Assembly (NCBI GenBank): GCA_039961635.1
Contig: JABRWB010000008.1
Span: 35,791-99,790 of the forward strand
From: a bacterium
Lineage (GTDB): Bacteria; 4484-113; JAGGVC01
Direction of reading: 5' to 3'
DNA length: 64,000 nucleotides
Shown here: positions 1 through 8,717 of the stretch, piece after piece
How positions within the stretch are numbered: position 1 is the stretch's first letter
Layout: each line of letters opens with the position of its first letter
The notes under the pieces: generated by a model
Told to the model about the DNA's origin: nothing
The model's database searches: none
The model's input: only the letters and a program-made list of their open reading frames with translations
Translations under genes and position numbers: made by a program

Positions 1-1766
1 GCAACATCGGCGAAAACGTCGAACCAGTTCGCGGGCGCGTCGGGATATATTTCCGTAACCCGCCTTCCCACGGCCTTTTCGCGCGGCAATCCCAATATCC
101 GCTCGAACGCGGGATTCACATCAATAATCTGCGTGTCGTAGGGCTTGCCGTTCTCGTCGTAAAGTACTTCGTGAAGCTGAAATCCGCTTACGCTCGTTTC
201 GAAAAGCATCCGATAGCGGAAGTCCGCTTCCTCGCGCTCTTTGCGTATGCGAAGCATGTTTATTCCGTAGGCGAGATCGCCGGCAAGTTCCTTCAGAAGC
301 GCGATCTCTGAATCGTCGAACGCGTCCGGCTCGCCGGCACCGATTGACAACGAACCGATCAAGTTGCCGTTCGATTTGAGCGGAAGAGCAGTCAAGGCGC
401 GCAGCCCAAACTCCTCGATGATATCGCGCCAAGGCGCGATTCGCGTGTCGTTCGGCAAATCGTGCGAAATAAACGGCTTCCCGGTTTTAATCGCAGTCGC
501 CGATGGACCTTCGCCCTTGGGACCTTCCCCCCAGGTGAGATCCAGAGATTCGACGAATTTGGCGGGCAGTCCCGCGTGTGCGACGATGCGAATCGTTTTG
601 TTTTCGTCGTACTCGCGCAGGCCGACCATTGCCAGCTTGTATCCTCCAAATTCGACTATTACGTCGCAGAACGCCTGTTTGAGCGCCACGGGATCGCTCT
701 CCCGCACGAGCCGCTGGTTGCATTCCGACAACACGCGGTACGCGCGCATAAGCCTCTTTTCAGCAGCCAGCGCTCTTTCGCGCTCGGTCACGTCCGCGAA
801 TACCACAGTGAATAGGCCGGGACCCTGGCTGAACGCGGACACCTCGTACCAGCGCTTCAGCTGGCTGGAGTAATTGACGAAGCTGATCGGCTCTCCGGTC
901 AATGCAACCTTTCCGTATTTTTGGATCCACTCGTTTTCGATGCCGGGGATTACTTCTTTTACCGTTTTCCCTACAGCCCATTCGGGGCTGACCCCGGTCA
1001 AAGTTTCGAATGCGGGATTCAAATAGAGAAATCTGTAGTCGCATGGTTCGCCGTCGTCATCCAGAATTATCTCGTGAATGCCGATTCCGAATATGCTTTG
1101 CTCCATCATTAGGCGTTTCTGCCGTTCGCTTTCGACGAGCCCCTGGAAGGCGGCCTCCCGTTCGCGCACGACGCCGAACATGTGAACGGCTTCGGCGATT
1201 TCGCCGGCGAGGTCGCGCACGAGCCCGATTTCCTCGTCTCCGCCAGCGTTCGGATCGTTGGTTCGCAGCGTCAGAAGCCCGCGGATTGAATCGCCGTATT
1301 CGACCGTCGCCCTGATCGTAATCGCGCCGCCTTTTCCGCGCGCCACCGAAACGTCCCGCCCGGACGCAATGCCCGGCCATTCCGGCGCGCCCGCGGCGTC
1401 TGTGCCGGATTCCATTTGCCCCGCGGCTTCGGCGAAATCCTCCGTTTCGGGGGCGGGCGCGCCTTCGGGGGCGCTTGCCCGGCCCAACAGCTCGCCCCGC
1501 CCGTCAAGCAGCCAGACCGACGCCGATTCGAAAATCCCGCCGGACGTGATCGCATCGCAGGCTCGGCGCAGGAATTCCGCCATCGGACAGCCCGACTCGG
1601 AAATTCTGTGGACGGCGCGGTTGATCCGCAGTATGGCGTTAGCGCGCAGCCCGCGCGCGACGGCGGCCGCGTGGACATCCGCGTCGGACTCCAGGCCGGA
1701 AAGCCTGTTTCTGATCGCCTGAAGCTCCTGCTTGAGCCTGCCTTCGCTCTCCCCAGTGCCGCTCAA
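1..1766 (-). CDS. GAF/PAS multi-sensor protein, 3' end beyond the left edge
   Basis: About 588 codons lie in the window and the frame is open to base 1, so the C-terminus (probably a histidine kinase, GGDEF or similar output) is missing. In order I see a GAF-like region (about residues 45-190), a PAS domain (about 213-320, with YLNPAFETLTG and VFADVTERE), a second GAF domain (about 344-490, with IGSLSIGAGEPDAFDDSE) and a second PAS domain (from about 510, with DVNPAFERILG). This is a cytoplasmic signal-sensing architecture with no membrane segment. I chose the TTG at 1766 because GGTG lies 6 nt upstream and the reading frame above it stops looking like protein. The start is less certain than the domain assignment. 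Confidence 0.85.
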   Translation of the reverse strand, partial: MSGTGESEGRLKQELQAIRNRLSGLESDADVHAAAVARGLRANAILRINRAVHRISESGCPMAEFLRRACDAITSGGIFESASVWLLDGRGELLGRASAPEGAPAPETEDFAEAAGQMESGTDAAGAPEWPGIASGRDVSVARGKGGAITIRATVEYGDSIRGLLTLRTNDPNAGGDEEIGLVRDLAGEIAEAVHMFGVVREREAAFQGLVESERQKRLMMEQSIFGIGIHEIILDDDGEPCDYRFLYLNPAFETLTGVSPEWAVGKTVKEVIPGIENEWIQKYGKVALTGEPISFVNYSSQLKRWYEVSAFSQGPGLFTVVFADVTERERALAAEKRLMRAYRVLSECNQRLVRESDPVALKQAFCDVIVEFGGYKLAMVGLREYDENKTIRIVAHAGLPAKFVESLDLTWGEGPKGEGPSATAIKTGKPFISHDLPNDTRIAPWRDIIEEFGLRALTALPLKSNGNLIGSLSIGAGEPDAFDDSEIALLKELAGDLAYGINMLRIRKEREEADFRYRMLFETSVSGFQLHEVLYDENGKPYDTQIIDVNPAFERILGLPREKAVGRRVTEIYPDAPANWFDVFADV

Positions 1767-1935
1767 ATTTGCACCCCGTATATGGAATGGGCAACACCCG
1801 AAATCCCGCTTGGCGCGGGAACAAAACCAAATCCAACTTGTATCGACAACGCCTGGGGACTGGCATCCAGCAAGTCCGAAGGCGTTTTGGCAAACGCCGA
1901 AATTATAATGCCGGCCTGTGAAGGGTCTCGCGTCG

Positions 1936-1965
1936 ATTATACCCAGCGTTGGGCATGGTAAGCAA
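1936..1965 (-). promoter_or_regulatory. Probable sigma-70 promoter for the GAF/PAS sensor gene
   Basis: On the minus strand TTGCTT (1960-1965) and a perfect TATAAT (1936-1941) are separated by 18 bp. A transcript would carry a leader of about 160 nt before the TTG at 1766. The interval 1767-1980 holds no gene. Confidence 0.5.
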
Positions 1966-1980
1966 CAAATCAGTAACGCG

Positions 1981-4900
1981 CTACCCGTTTTCGAGAATGA
2001 ATTTCACGTACGGCTCGGACTCTTTCAGCCGCATCGCGCCCAGCTTTTTCACAAGCGGCTCCAGCGCGTCACGGACTTCCGAATTCAGGCCGTACTCGGA
2101 CTTCCAGCGCATCGCCAGCCGCGCCGCGTCCGCGCGCACGCCCCAGTCCGTATCGTCAAGGAGCAGCGAGACCGTGTAAATCATCGCTTCGTCGGGCTGC
2201 GCATCGATACGCGCGAACGCGGCCAAGAGCGAGCGCACGGCGCGCAAGGAAAGCGGCGGCAGGTCTTCGGGCGCGCGCGCGGAGCGGGCGATGTCAACAA
2301 GATCCTTTTTCATCTGCGCGCCGAAGAAATCGTAATTGGCGACGAGGAGGTTGACCGCCGCCTCCCGGACGGTCAGCTTCGGATAATCGAGGAGCGCGCG
2401 GAGCTGCGGCCAGCAGTCGGTTTTGAGCTGCACCAGCGCGGTTATCGCGGCGCGGATCATCGCCTCGTCCCGGTCGAGCGCGGCCATCGCGAAAAGCCGC
2501 TCGTCGCCGGCGTGGCTGCCCAGCGTGCCGAGGACGCCGGCCGCGCGCCGGACGAAGGCCGGGTCGGGATCGTCGAGATATTTCACAACCTCGTCCGCCA
2601 ACTCGGTCAGCTTGAGGTCGTTTATTACGACAAGCGAGATGAGCTTGCGCTTTTCATTGGTTGATTGCGCGTTGCGGCGGATGACTTCGAGCACGCCCGC
2701 CCTGTCCGTCTCCAAAATCCTGCCCAGCACGTCGTCGAACGCGCGGATGGCAAGCCCCGACGCGTCGTTGTCCATCACCTTCTCGATATACGGCAGCACC
2801 GAGCTTCCGAACTCGATCAGCCGCTTGCGCGCCTCGGGAACGATGTAGCGGTTATCGCCCACCTCCCACCGGATTGATATTTCCCATAGCTCGTCGAAAA
2901 CTTCCTGCGTGATTTCGCCCTTGTAATTGCACACTTCGGGGATCGGCGCCTGGCCGGAGACCACGTTAGGGCCGCTCTGCGGCTCCGCATCCTTAGCGGG
3001 GGGGGGAGCAATATCAATGCCTGTGCCGAAGCTCGTGTTCGACCACGCGCCGTCGTCTTTCATCTTGCCGAGGTAATCGTCGGCGCCGCCGAGATCCACG
3101 AACACCCCGATGCTGGCCGTGCCGCGGTCCGGGCGCCCGCCGTTCATGTATCCGTCGCGCCTTCCGGCGTATATATCGTTTCCGCTCCTGTCGAAAAACA
3201 GCCCGACGCTGTTCGTGAGCCCGGTTCCGTTGCATGAGGTCAGGCCCATATAGTGGTCATCCCCGCCGCGATCCATCAGCACGCTCGCCGCAAAGTCGTG
3301 GCTTCCGCCCTGTCCCAGCCCGCTGTGCATTACGTAGGTGTCATGCCCCCCCCCGTCGATCAATCCGCCTATCGCCAGGTGGATGCCGCTGCCCTGACCG
3401 TACTGCGTCATTTCGTACACATCGTTGCCCGCGCCGTCCCACAGGAATCCCGCGCTGTACCAGTAGCCGACTCCTTGGTTGTATATGTCGCCGAGATACC
3501 GGTCGTTTCCCGCGTAATCAATGAGCATCGCGATACCGCCCGCGTAGTCTATGTCGCGCTCGCCGATCGCGAATCCCTGGCTGAAGGATTGATAGCGATC
3601 CGCGAAGAGCGGCGCGTGCAGGTACACACCCCCGGCATGGTAAACCTCGTTTCCGCGCGTGTTCACACAGAGCGCGACGGCCTTCGTGCGCGCGAACGCC
3701 TGCGCGTTCGTCCAGGCGAAGTAATAATCGTTGTCGAAGTCCGCGATCGCGACCGGATCCGGCGTCTCGACGTCCGTCGGGATGTCCGGCGCGGGCTCGA
3801 CCGAATCGTCCACCATGATTCCGATTCCGAATCCCGCCGCGCCCTGGGTGTACACCTTGCTTTCGTACGTATCGCTTCCGCCGTCGTCGTAGAACGTCGC
3901 GACCCCCCCCACCGCGGCGCCGAGCGTGCAGCTTCCCGCCACGTAGCGGTCGTTCCCTCCTCCGAGATCGTAGAACGCGGCTATTCCAAGCACCGCCGCG
4001 CCGAGCGTGATGTTCGTTTCTCCGCAGTCGTAGAAGTCGTTTCCGCCGAGATCGGCGAAGAAGCCGATCTGCCCCATTCCGATGCCGGTTTCGGGCGCGC
4101 CGTACGCAGCTCCGATGATGCAGTTTACGTAATGGTCGTTTCCGCCGGGATCTATCAGCGCCGCGAAATTGCCGGTGTACGTGTCGTCTCCGGCGGTTCC
4201 GATTGCGATCCGTCCCGCTTTCGTTTCGTAAATCGCGGGCGCGGCTTTCGGAAACGCGTCCGCGGGAATCAGCTCAAGCCAGTCCTGCGGGTATCCGAAA
4301 ACGTACTCGTGGTTTATCGCGAACATTACGATGTCGATTTTCGACGCGAGCTTGTAAAGGTAATCCGCGGGCCTGTCCTCGAGCGCCGCGTCCCAGTCCT
4401 TGCCCTTCGCCGCGTCGAACGGCGACTTGAACACGTCGTGCCATGCCATCTGGTAGGGCAGCTTGTACCGAAGCAGGTCGAACTCCGCGCCTTCCACGCC
4501 GTAAGTCATCGGGTAAGCGGCGAACGCCTCCAGAAGCGCCGCGAGGTCGTCAGTCGTTTCAATTTTGCGGACGCCGTTTATAAACTCCATCGGCAGGTTC
4601 CTGCCAGTCGGGCTGGGGGGAACCATCGGCTGCGAGCGCATATCTTCAAGCGCCTTCACGGCCTGAGCCATTTCCGAATACGGATGCGGACGCTTGCCGG
4701 GCTTGCTCCAGTCGGCGAATCCGTCCATCACGGGAGCTATGAGAAGCGGGTCGTCCATCAACCGCAGGACGACGGGCAGGCACTCGTACCCCTTCGTGTA
4801 GTCCTTCTTGAACCGCAGGTCTTCGCGGTTCATGTTGACTGCCGCGAGCGCCCGGTCGAGCGCGGCAAGCTCCTCCGGCGTGTAGCTTGGCGGAAAATAC

Positions 4901-5061
4901 CCCAAGGCGGACGCGGCGTCGGGCGACTGAGCGGACGGCGTTGCTTGGCCGGAATCCTGCGCGGCGGCGGGAAGCGGGAAAAGCGCGGCGGCGGGAAGCG
5001 GGAAAAGCGCGGCGGCAACCAGAAAGACAACCGAAGCGAATGCAAAACGGCGGCGGATCAT
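1981..5061 (-). CDS. Large secreted protein with GGNDxY repeats and C-terminal HEAT repeats
   Basis: The product is 1026 residues with a Sec signal peptide (MIRRRFAF..., cut near residue 35). Residues about 285-665 hold at least eleven repeats ending in a GGNDxY-like motif (GDDTY, GGNDHY, GGNDFY, GGNDRY, GGSDTY, AGNDRY, AGNDVY, GGHDTY, GGDDHY, SGNDIY, GGADDY) in a glycine-rich setting, which suggests a beta-solenoid. Residues about 720-1026 are helical HEAT-like repeats (VKYLDDPDPAFVRRAAGVLGTLG). The start at 5061 has GGAGGTG 7 nt upstream and a TATAAT at 5105-5110. The repeats resemble but do not match the RTX nonapeptide. I do not recognise a family; calcium binding and an envelope role are inference only. 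Confidence 0.85.
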   Translation of the reverse strand: MIRRRFAFASVVFLVAAALFPLPAAALFPLPAAAQDSGQATPSAQSPDAASALGYFPPSYTPEELAALDRALAAVNMNREDLRFKKDYTKGYECLPVVLRLMDDPLLIAPVMDGFADWSKPGKRPHPYSEMAQAVKALEDMRSQPMVPPSPTGRNLPMEFINGVRKIETTDDLAALLEAFAAYPMTYGVEGAEFDLLRYKLPYQMAWHDVFKSPFDAAKGKDWDAALEDRPADYLYKLASKIDIVMFAINHEYVFGYPQDWLELIPADAFPKAAPAIYETKAGRIAIGTAGDDTYTGNFAALIDPGGNDHYVNCIIGAAYGAPETGIGMGQIGFFADLGGNDFYDCGETNITLGAAVLGIAAFYDLGGGNDRYVAGSCTLGAAVGGVATFYDDGGSDTYESKVYTQGAAGFGIGIMVDDSVEPAPDIPTDVETPDPVAIADFDNDYYFAWTNAQAFARTKAVALCVNTRGNEVYHAGGVYLHAPLFADRYQSFSQGFAIGERDIDYAGGIAMLIDYAGNDRYLGDIYNQGVGYWYSAGFLWDGAGNDVYEMTQYGQGSGIHLAIGGLIDGGGHDTYVMHSGLGQGGSHDFAASVLMDRGGDDHYMGLTSCNGTGLTNSVGLFFDRSGNDIYAGRRDGYMNGGRPDRGTASIGVFVDLGGADDYLGKMKDDGAWSNTSFGTGIDIAPPPAKDAEPQSGPNVVSGQAPIPEVCNYKGEITQEVFDELWEISIRWEVGDNRYIVPEARKRLIEFGSSVLPYIEKVMDNDASGLAIRAFDDVLGRILETDRAGVLEVIRRNAQSTNEKRKLISLVVINDLKLTELADEVVKYLDDPDPAFVRRAAGVLGTLGSHAGDERLFAMAALDRDEAMIRAAITALVQLKTDCWPQLRALLDYPKLTVREAAVNLLVANYDFFGAQMKKDLVDIARSARAPEDLPPLSLRAVRSLLAAFARIDAQPDEAMIYTVSLLLDDTDWGVRADAARLAMRWKSEYGLNSEVRDALEPLVKKLGAMRLKESEPYVKFILENG
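4959..5006 (-). repeat. 24-bp perfect tandem duplication inside the signal peptide
   Basis: Two identical 24-bp units (4959-4982 and 4983-5006) encode ALFPLPAA twice in the hydrophobic core and cleavage region of the signal peptide of the 1981-5061 gene. The duplication is in frame and lengthens the h-region. Confidence 0.95.
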
Positions 5062-5173
5062 CGGAGCACCTCCGGAAATGGCAAATGGTGTTTCACCGTG
5101 GAGGATTATACGCCGGGCGGCGACTGGCTTGGAGATACGATTGCAGCTTGGGATTTTGCCACGGATCTGGTCG

Positions 5174-6601
5174 CTACTCCTCCCCCGCAAGCCCGCGCTC
5201 GTCCAGCCACTTCGCGTACCACTCGCCGGGATTGGCGTAGTCGAGGGTGCTTATCAAGTCGATTTCTTTCGCAAGCGGGCCGTCCACCAGATTTTTCTCC
5301 GAATCCGCCGAATTTGCGCTCATATATGCAAGATAGCCCAGCGCGGTCGAGGCGACTTCCAATTTTGTAGCGTCGTTATTCGACTGGCCCTGGCTGGTTT
5401 TCATTGAAAGCTCCAGCGCGTCCTTGAAATCTCCTTCGGGCAGGCTTTCGATGTTTTCCAAAGTCCAAATGGCGAATGGAGCCAGCGCATCATATGAACC
5501 TCTGCCGCCTTCCGACCATCCGCGGATCAATGTCTTTATTGCATTGCACTCCGACACGACAGCGGCCGCCGCGTCCCGCAACACCTCGTCGCCGTTTGCA
5601 ATCGCGATGTCGTTTGCCTCGCGTGCGCAAATTCCGATCATTACAATCGCGACAAGGCTGTATATCATCCCGCGCGGCTCGTCGTTTTTCGCCATCCGGC
5701 ATGCGGCGCGGTGGATCGAGGTAAACGGCCGCGTGTAATCGCATCCAAGCCGGGTTGCCATGGCCGCCGTTCTGCAGGCATCCTTCGCCCGAATGAAATT
5801 GGGAAGCGCAGTGCCGTATGTGCTTAGCAGGTAATACCGTTCCCCCATGGAAAGTCCCTCAAACGGCGGCTCGCCGGTCGCCAGCGCGTCGTTCCGCCAC
5901 TTCACATAATCCATCGGAAACAGCTCCGGCTTGTAAAACCTCGGCGAGTCCGCGCACTTCTCGAACAGCTCCCACGCCCTGTCCAGCTCGCCCAGCCCGA
6001 CGCGCTCGACGGCCTCGAAAAAAGGCAGGTATCCGTTGTCGGGATCGCCACGAGCAGCCCGCGCGTATCCGTCCGCGATTGCGCTGTACATTTCCGGCGG
6101 CGGCGGAGTGTCGGACACCCCGCCGGTATGCTCCTCCTCGAAGGCTTTTTCCATAGACTCCCTGTCCATCGCGGCAAGCTCGATTATCGCGGCGGAGCGC
6201 GACGGGTCAAGCTCCACTGCGCGCTCCAGGCACCGGCGGTTGAACATCGTCCTTGCGCCTCGCTCCTTGGCGAAAGAGGTTTGCGCGCGAAGCTCCCAAT
6301 ACTCGGGCATGTGGCCGAACCTCTCCAGATTCGCGGCCAGGTCTGCATCCAGCTTGCTTTGAATTCGGGACGCGCCGGCTGCGTGGAAATCCCCGAAGCC
6401 GAGCGACTTATCCCGGTGGTCTAGGTAGAACCTGAACAGGTCGTCAACAGTTGCGGCCGCGGCGGAATCCAGCGCGGAGGGCGAGCCGCCGCTGTCCGAA
6501 GACGCGCCCTGGGCGCAAACTGATGCCGCCGGAGGGAAAACGAGCGCGAGAAGGATGATCGCCGCGCAAAGCGGCGGGCGGAAAGCGAATCTCCATTGCA
6601 T
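5174..6601 (-). CDS. Secreted alpha-helical (TPR-like) protein of unknown function
   Basis: The product is 475 residues with a clear signal peptide (MQWRFAFRPPLCAAIILLALVFPP...). The body is helical with TPR-like pairs (ELRAQTSFAKERGARTMFNRRCLERAVELDPSRSAAIIELA and GYLPFFEAVERVGLGELDRAWELFEKCA), so an exported scaffold or binding role is plausible. GGAGG lies upstream of the ATG at 6601, and an extended -10 (TGC plus TAAAAT, minus strand, 6650-6658) precedes it. It is separated by 112 bp from the downstream repeat/HEAT gene, which has its own TATAAT, so the two may be expressed separately. I do not recognise the family. Confidence 0.8.
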   Translation of the reverse strand: MQWRFAFRPPLCAAIILLALVFPPAASVCAQGASSDSGGSPSALDSAAAATVDDLFRFYLDHRDKSLGFGDFHAAGASRIQSKLDADLAANLERFGHMPEYWELRAQTSFAKERGARTMFNRRCLERAVELDPSRSAAIIELAAMDRESMEKAFEEEHTGGVSDTPPPPEMYSAIADGYARAARGDPDNGYLPFFEAVERVGLGELDRAWELFEKCADSPRFYKPELFPMDYVKWRNDALATGEPPFEGLSMGERYYLLSTYGTALPNFIRAKDACRTAAMATRLGCDYTRPFTSIHRAACRMAKNDEPRGMIYSLVAIVMIGICAREANDIAIANGDEVLRDAAAAVVSECNAIKTLIRGWSEGGRGSYDALAPFAIWTLENIESLPEGDFKDALELSMKTSQGQSNNDATKLEVASTALGYLAYMSANSADSEKNLVDGPLAKEIDLISTLDYANPGEWYAKWLDERGLAGEE

Positions 6602-6680
6602 ATTCGTGCCTCCGACAAGCGTGGTGCAATGCCGTACTTGTCCGATAAGATTTTAGCATGCGCAATTACGCGAAGCTTCA

Positions 6681-6750
6681 GGAGTGCCGGCGCAATGCCG
6701 CCGCTTAATTCAAGGTCAAAATCGAGCGCAGGCAAGGCCTGCGCACTCCT
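6681..6750. repeat. Convergent pair of REP-like palindromic units
   Basis: The 262-bp gap between the 5174-6601 gene and the TetR gene contains AGGAGTGC at 6681 and its inverse GCACTCCT ending at 6750. The right unit holds a perfect hairpin, GCGCAGGC-AAG-GCCTGCGC (6726-6744). Read on the minus strand it has the same flanks (AGGAGTGCG before, CGCTCG after) as the unit at 31011-31038, with a different but still complementary stem. Confidence 0.75.
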
Positions 6751-6809
6751 GAATGGGCTTTTGGAATATCTTTCCTACTTCCGGTTTTCACACATTCCCC
6801 GCCATCCCG

Positions 6810-6837
6810 TGGTACAATGTGAATGACCGTTCACATT
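6810..6837 (+). promoter_or_regulatory. TetR-gene promoter overlapped by a 22-bp palindromic operator
   Basis: TGG-TACAAT (6810-6818) is an extended -10 box. Overlapping it is the perfect inverted repeat AATGTGAA-N6-TTCACATT (6816-6837), the kind of site TetR-family repressors bind. Its position on the -10 and start site fits autorepression of the 6864-7463 gene. Confidence 0.7.
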
Positions 6838-6863
6838 CCATTTTGGTGGGCGGCGGAGGAAGC

Positions 6864-7463
6864 TTGGCCGAGGAAAGGCTCTTGACGGACGCGCGGCGCG
6901 GCCAGATCGCCCGCGCGGCGCTCGAGATCATCACGGCGGGCGGCGTCGAGGCGCTCAGCATGGCGTCCGTCGCCGAGCGTTGCGGCATCGTGCCCTCGGC
7001 GATTTACCGCCACTTCCGCGGGCGCGACGAGATGGTCGCCGCGGCGGTTGACCACGTCGTCTCGCGCGCGCGCGCGAACGTCCGCGAGGCGGTAACGTCT
7101 TCCGGCGGCGCGCTGGACGCGCTGGAGCGGCTTTTGTACAAGCAGCTCGAACTCGTGGACGAGCTTGTGGCGATCCCGCGGATTCTATTCGCCGCGGGCG
7201 GCGGGCCTGCGGGCAATCCCGCATTCCGCAAGAAGCTGCGCCGGATGCTGTCCGGGCTTCTGGGCGAGCTTGAAAAGCTCATCCGCCGCGGCCAGGAGGC
7301 GGGCGAGATAAGGCGCGACGTCAACCCCGGCGTCGCGGCGCGTATGTACTGGGGGCTTCTTCCTACGGCGACGATTCTCACGATCCACTTCGGCCGTGAC
7401 TTCGCGCGGGGCGAGTTTTCCCGCGAGGCGTGGAAGGTGGTGAGGAGGTCGCTCGAGGCGTGA
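6864..7463 (+). CDS. TetR-family transcriptional repressor of the efflux operon
   Basis: The product is 199 residues from the TTG at 6864. The N-terminal helix-turn-helix is clear (ALSMASVAERCGIVPSAIYRHFRGRDEM), followed by an all-helical ligand domain. GGAGG sits 4 nt before the TTG; an in-frame GTG at 6846 is an alternative, while longer starts would lie upstream of the promoter. It precedes an HlyD adaptor, two ATPases and two permeases, the same content as the E. coli cecR-ybhGFSR locus, so it probably senses a toxic substrate of that pump. The palindrome over its own promoter suggests autoregulation. Confidence 0.88.
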   Translation: MAEERLLTDARRGQIARAALEIITAGGVEALSMASVAERCGIVPSAIYRHFRGRDEMVAAAVDHVVSRARANVREAVTSSGGALDALERLLYKQLELVDELVAIPRILFAAGGGPAGNPAFRKKLRRMLSGLLGELEKLIRRGQEAGEIRRDVNPGVAARMYWGLLPTATILTIHFGRDFARGEFSREAWKVVRRSLEA

Positions 7464-7476
7464 AATGAAATCGCAG

Positions 7477-7543
7477 CGGGGCGGCTTACCCGCCCCCGCC
7501 TTGGATGTGGGCGGGGGTAAATTCCCCCCCCCCGTACGGTTGA
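7477..7543 (+). repeat. Copy A of a dispersed GC-rich hairpin element
   Basis: The element reads GGGGCGG-CTTA-CCCGCCCC, then TGTGGGCGGGGGTAAA, then CCCGTAC. The second half is close to the inverse of the first, so it can form a long hairpin. A second copy with the same order of blocks is at 38399-38459. Both copies sit just upstream of a gene, here 18 bp before the adaptor gene. Confidence 0.75.
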
Positions 7544-7561
7544 TACTGGTGGTGATTTCCT

Positions 7562-8716
7562 ATGGCGCATCGTTTGAAATTCGTGATTCCGGTGCTTGTT
7601 ATAGCCGCGGCCGCGTACTTCGTATGGAATTATCAGGCGAACAAGGCGCAGACCGGGAACGGTTCAATTAAAATATCCGGCAACATCGAGGCGACCGAGC
7701 GCGATCTTTCGTTCAAGATCGCCGGACGGGTGATTGAGCGTGCCGCGTCCGAGGGCGACCGCATCGAGCCGGGCGCGCTTGTCGCGCGTCTCGACGACGC
7801 GGAGCTTTTGGCGGACGCCGCTATCCGGCGGGCGGAATTGGAAGCCGCGCGCGCGGCGCTGGAGGAGCTTAAGGCGGGTGCGCGTCCGCAGGAAATCGCT
7901 CAAGCGGCGGCGATTGTGAAACAGGCGGACGCGAAGGTGCGCGAACTCGAATCCGGCGCGCGGCCGCAGGAGCGCGAAACCGCGGAGGCCTCGGTGCGCC
8001 AGGCGCAGGCGGAAGTGGATCGGCTGAAAGCGGATTTTGAGCGGGCGGAAAAGCTTTTTAACGAGGGCGTGATTTCGGGGCAGGCTTTCGACGCGGCGAA
8101 AACGGCGCTTACCGTCGCAACCGAGCGGCTGAAAACGGCGCAGGAGCAGCGCGATCTTGTGGAAAGCGGGCCGAAAACCGAGCAGATAGACCAGGCCAGG
8201 GCGGCGCTGTCCCAGGCAAAAGAGTCGTATTCGCTGATCAAGGCGGGGCCGCGCGCGGAGCGGATCGCGCAGGCGGAGGCGCGCGTGAAGCAGGCGGAGG
8301 AAGCGCTTTCTCTCTCGGAAACGCGGCTTGGATACGCGGCGCTCGCATCGCCCGCGGGAGGAGTGGTTGTCAGCGAGAACGTCGAGCCCGGCGAGTACGT
8401 CGTGCCGGGGACGCCGGTCGTGACGCTTGCGGAACTTGATAAGGTTTACTTGCGCGGGTTTGTTTCGGAGACGGAGCTGGGCATAGTGAAGATCGGCCAG
8501 GTCGTCAAAGTGAGCGTGGACGCGTTTCCGGGAAAGACTTTCGACGGAAAGATCGTTTTCATATCGCCCGAATCCGAGTTCACACCCAAGACTGTGCAGA
8601 CGAAGGAAGAGCGCACAAAGCTCGTGTACCGGATCAAGATCGAAATCGCGAATGCGGGGGGGGAGCTGAAGCCGGGGATGCCGGCCGACGCGGCGATCGA
8701 AATTAACGGGGAATGA
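7562..8716 (+). CDS. ybhG: HlyD-family periplasmic adaptor (membrane fusion) subunit
   Basis: The product is 384 residues. A single N-terminal membrane anchor (residues about 6-24) is followed by a lipoyl-like half (GNIEATERDLSFKIAGRVIERAASEGDRIEPGALVARLDDAEL), a long coiled-coil hairpin with KAGARPQE and SGARPQE repeats (about 90-235), and the closing lipoyl and barrel half (LASPAGGVVVSENVEPGEYVVPGTPVVTLAEL). This is the YbhG/YhiI type that links an inner-membrane ABC pump to an outer-membrane channel. The stop is one base before the first ATPase start. No TolC-like gene is in the window. The symbol rests on operon similarity to E. coli. Confidence 0.88.
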   Translation: MAHRLKFVIPVLVIAAAAYFVWNYQANKAQTGNGSIKISGNIEATERDLSFKIAGRVIERAASEGDRIEPGALVARLDDAELLADAAIRRAELEAARAALEELKAGARPQEIAQAAAIVKQADAKVRELESGARPQERETAEASVRQAQAEVDRLKADFERAEKLFNEGVISGQAFDAAKTALTVATERLKTAQEQRDLVESGPKTEQIDQARAALSQAKESYSLIKAGPRAERIAQAEARVKQAEEALSLSETRLGYAALASPAGGVVVSENVEPGEYVVPGTPVVTLAELDKVYLRGFVSETELGIVKIGQVVKVSVDAFPGKTFDGKIVFISPESEFTPKTVQTKEERTKLVYRIKIEIANAGGELKPGMPADAAIEINGE

Positions 8717-8717
8717 A

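Noticed and set aside
1981-5061. RTX toxin/haemolysin assignment for the GGNDxY repeats
   Set aside because: The nonapeptide GGxGxDxUx period is missing, and there is a Sec signal peptide instead of a type I secretion tail.
3253-5370. A 705-codon open frame on the plus strand
   Set aside because: It is antisense to the secreted repeat/HEAT gene, which has a signal peptide, ribosome-binding site and repeats. High GC makes long antisense frames common here.
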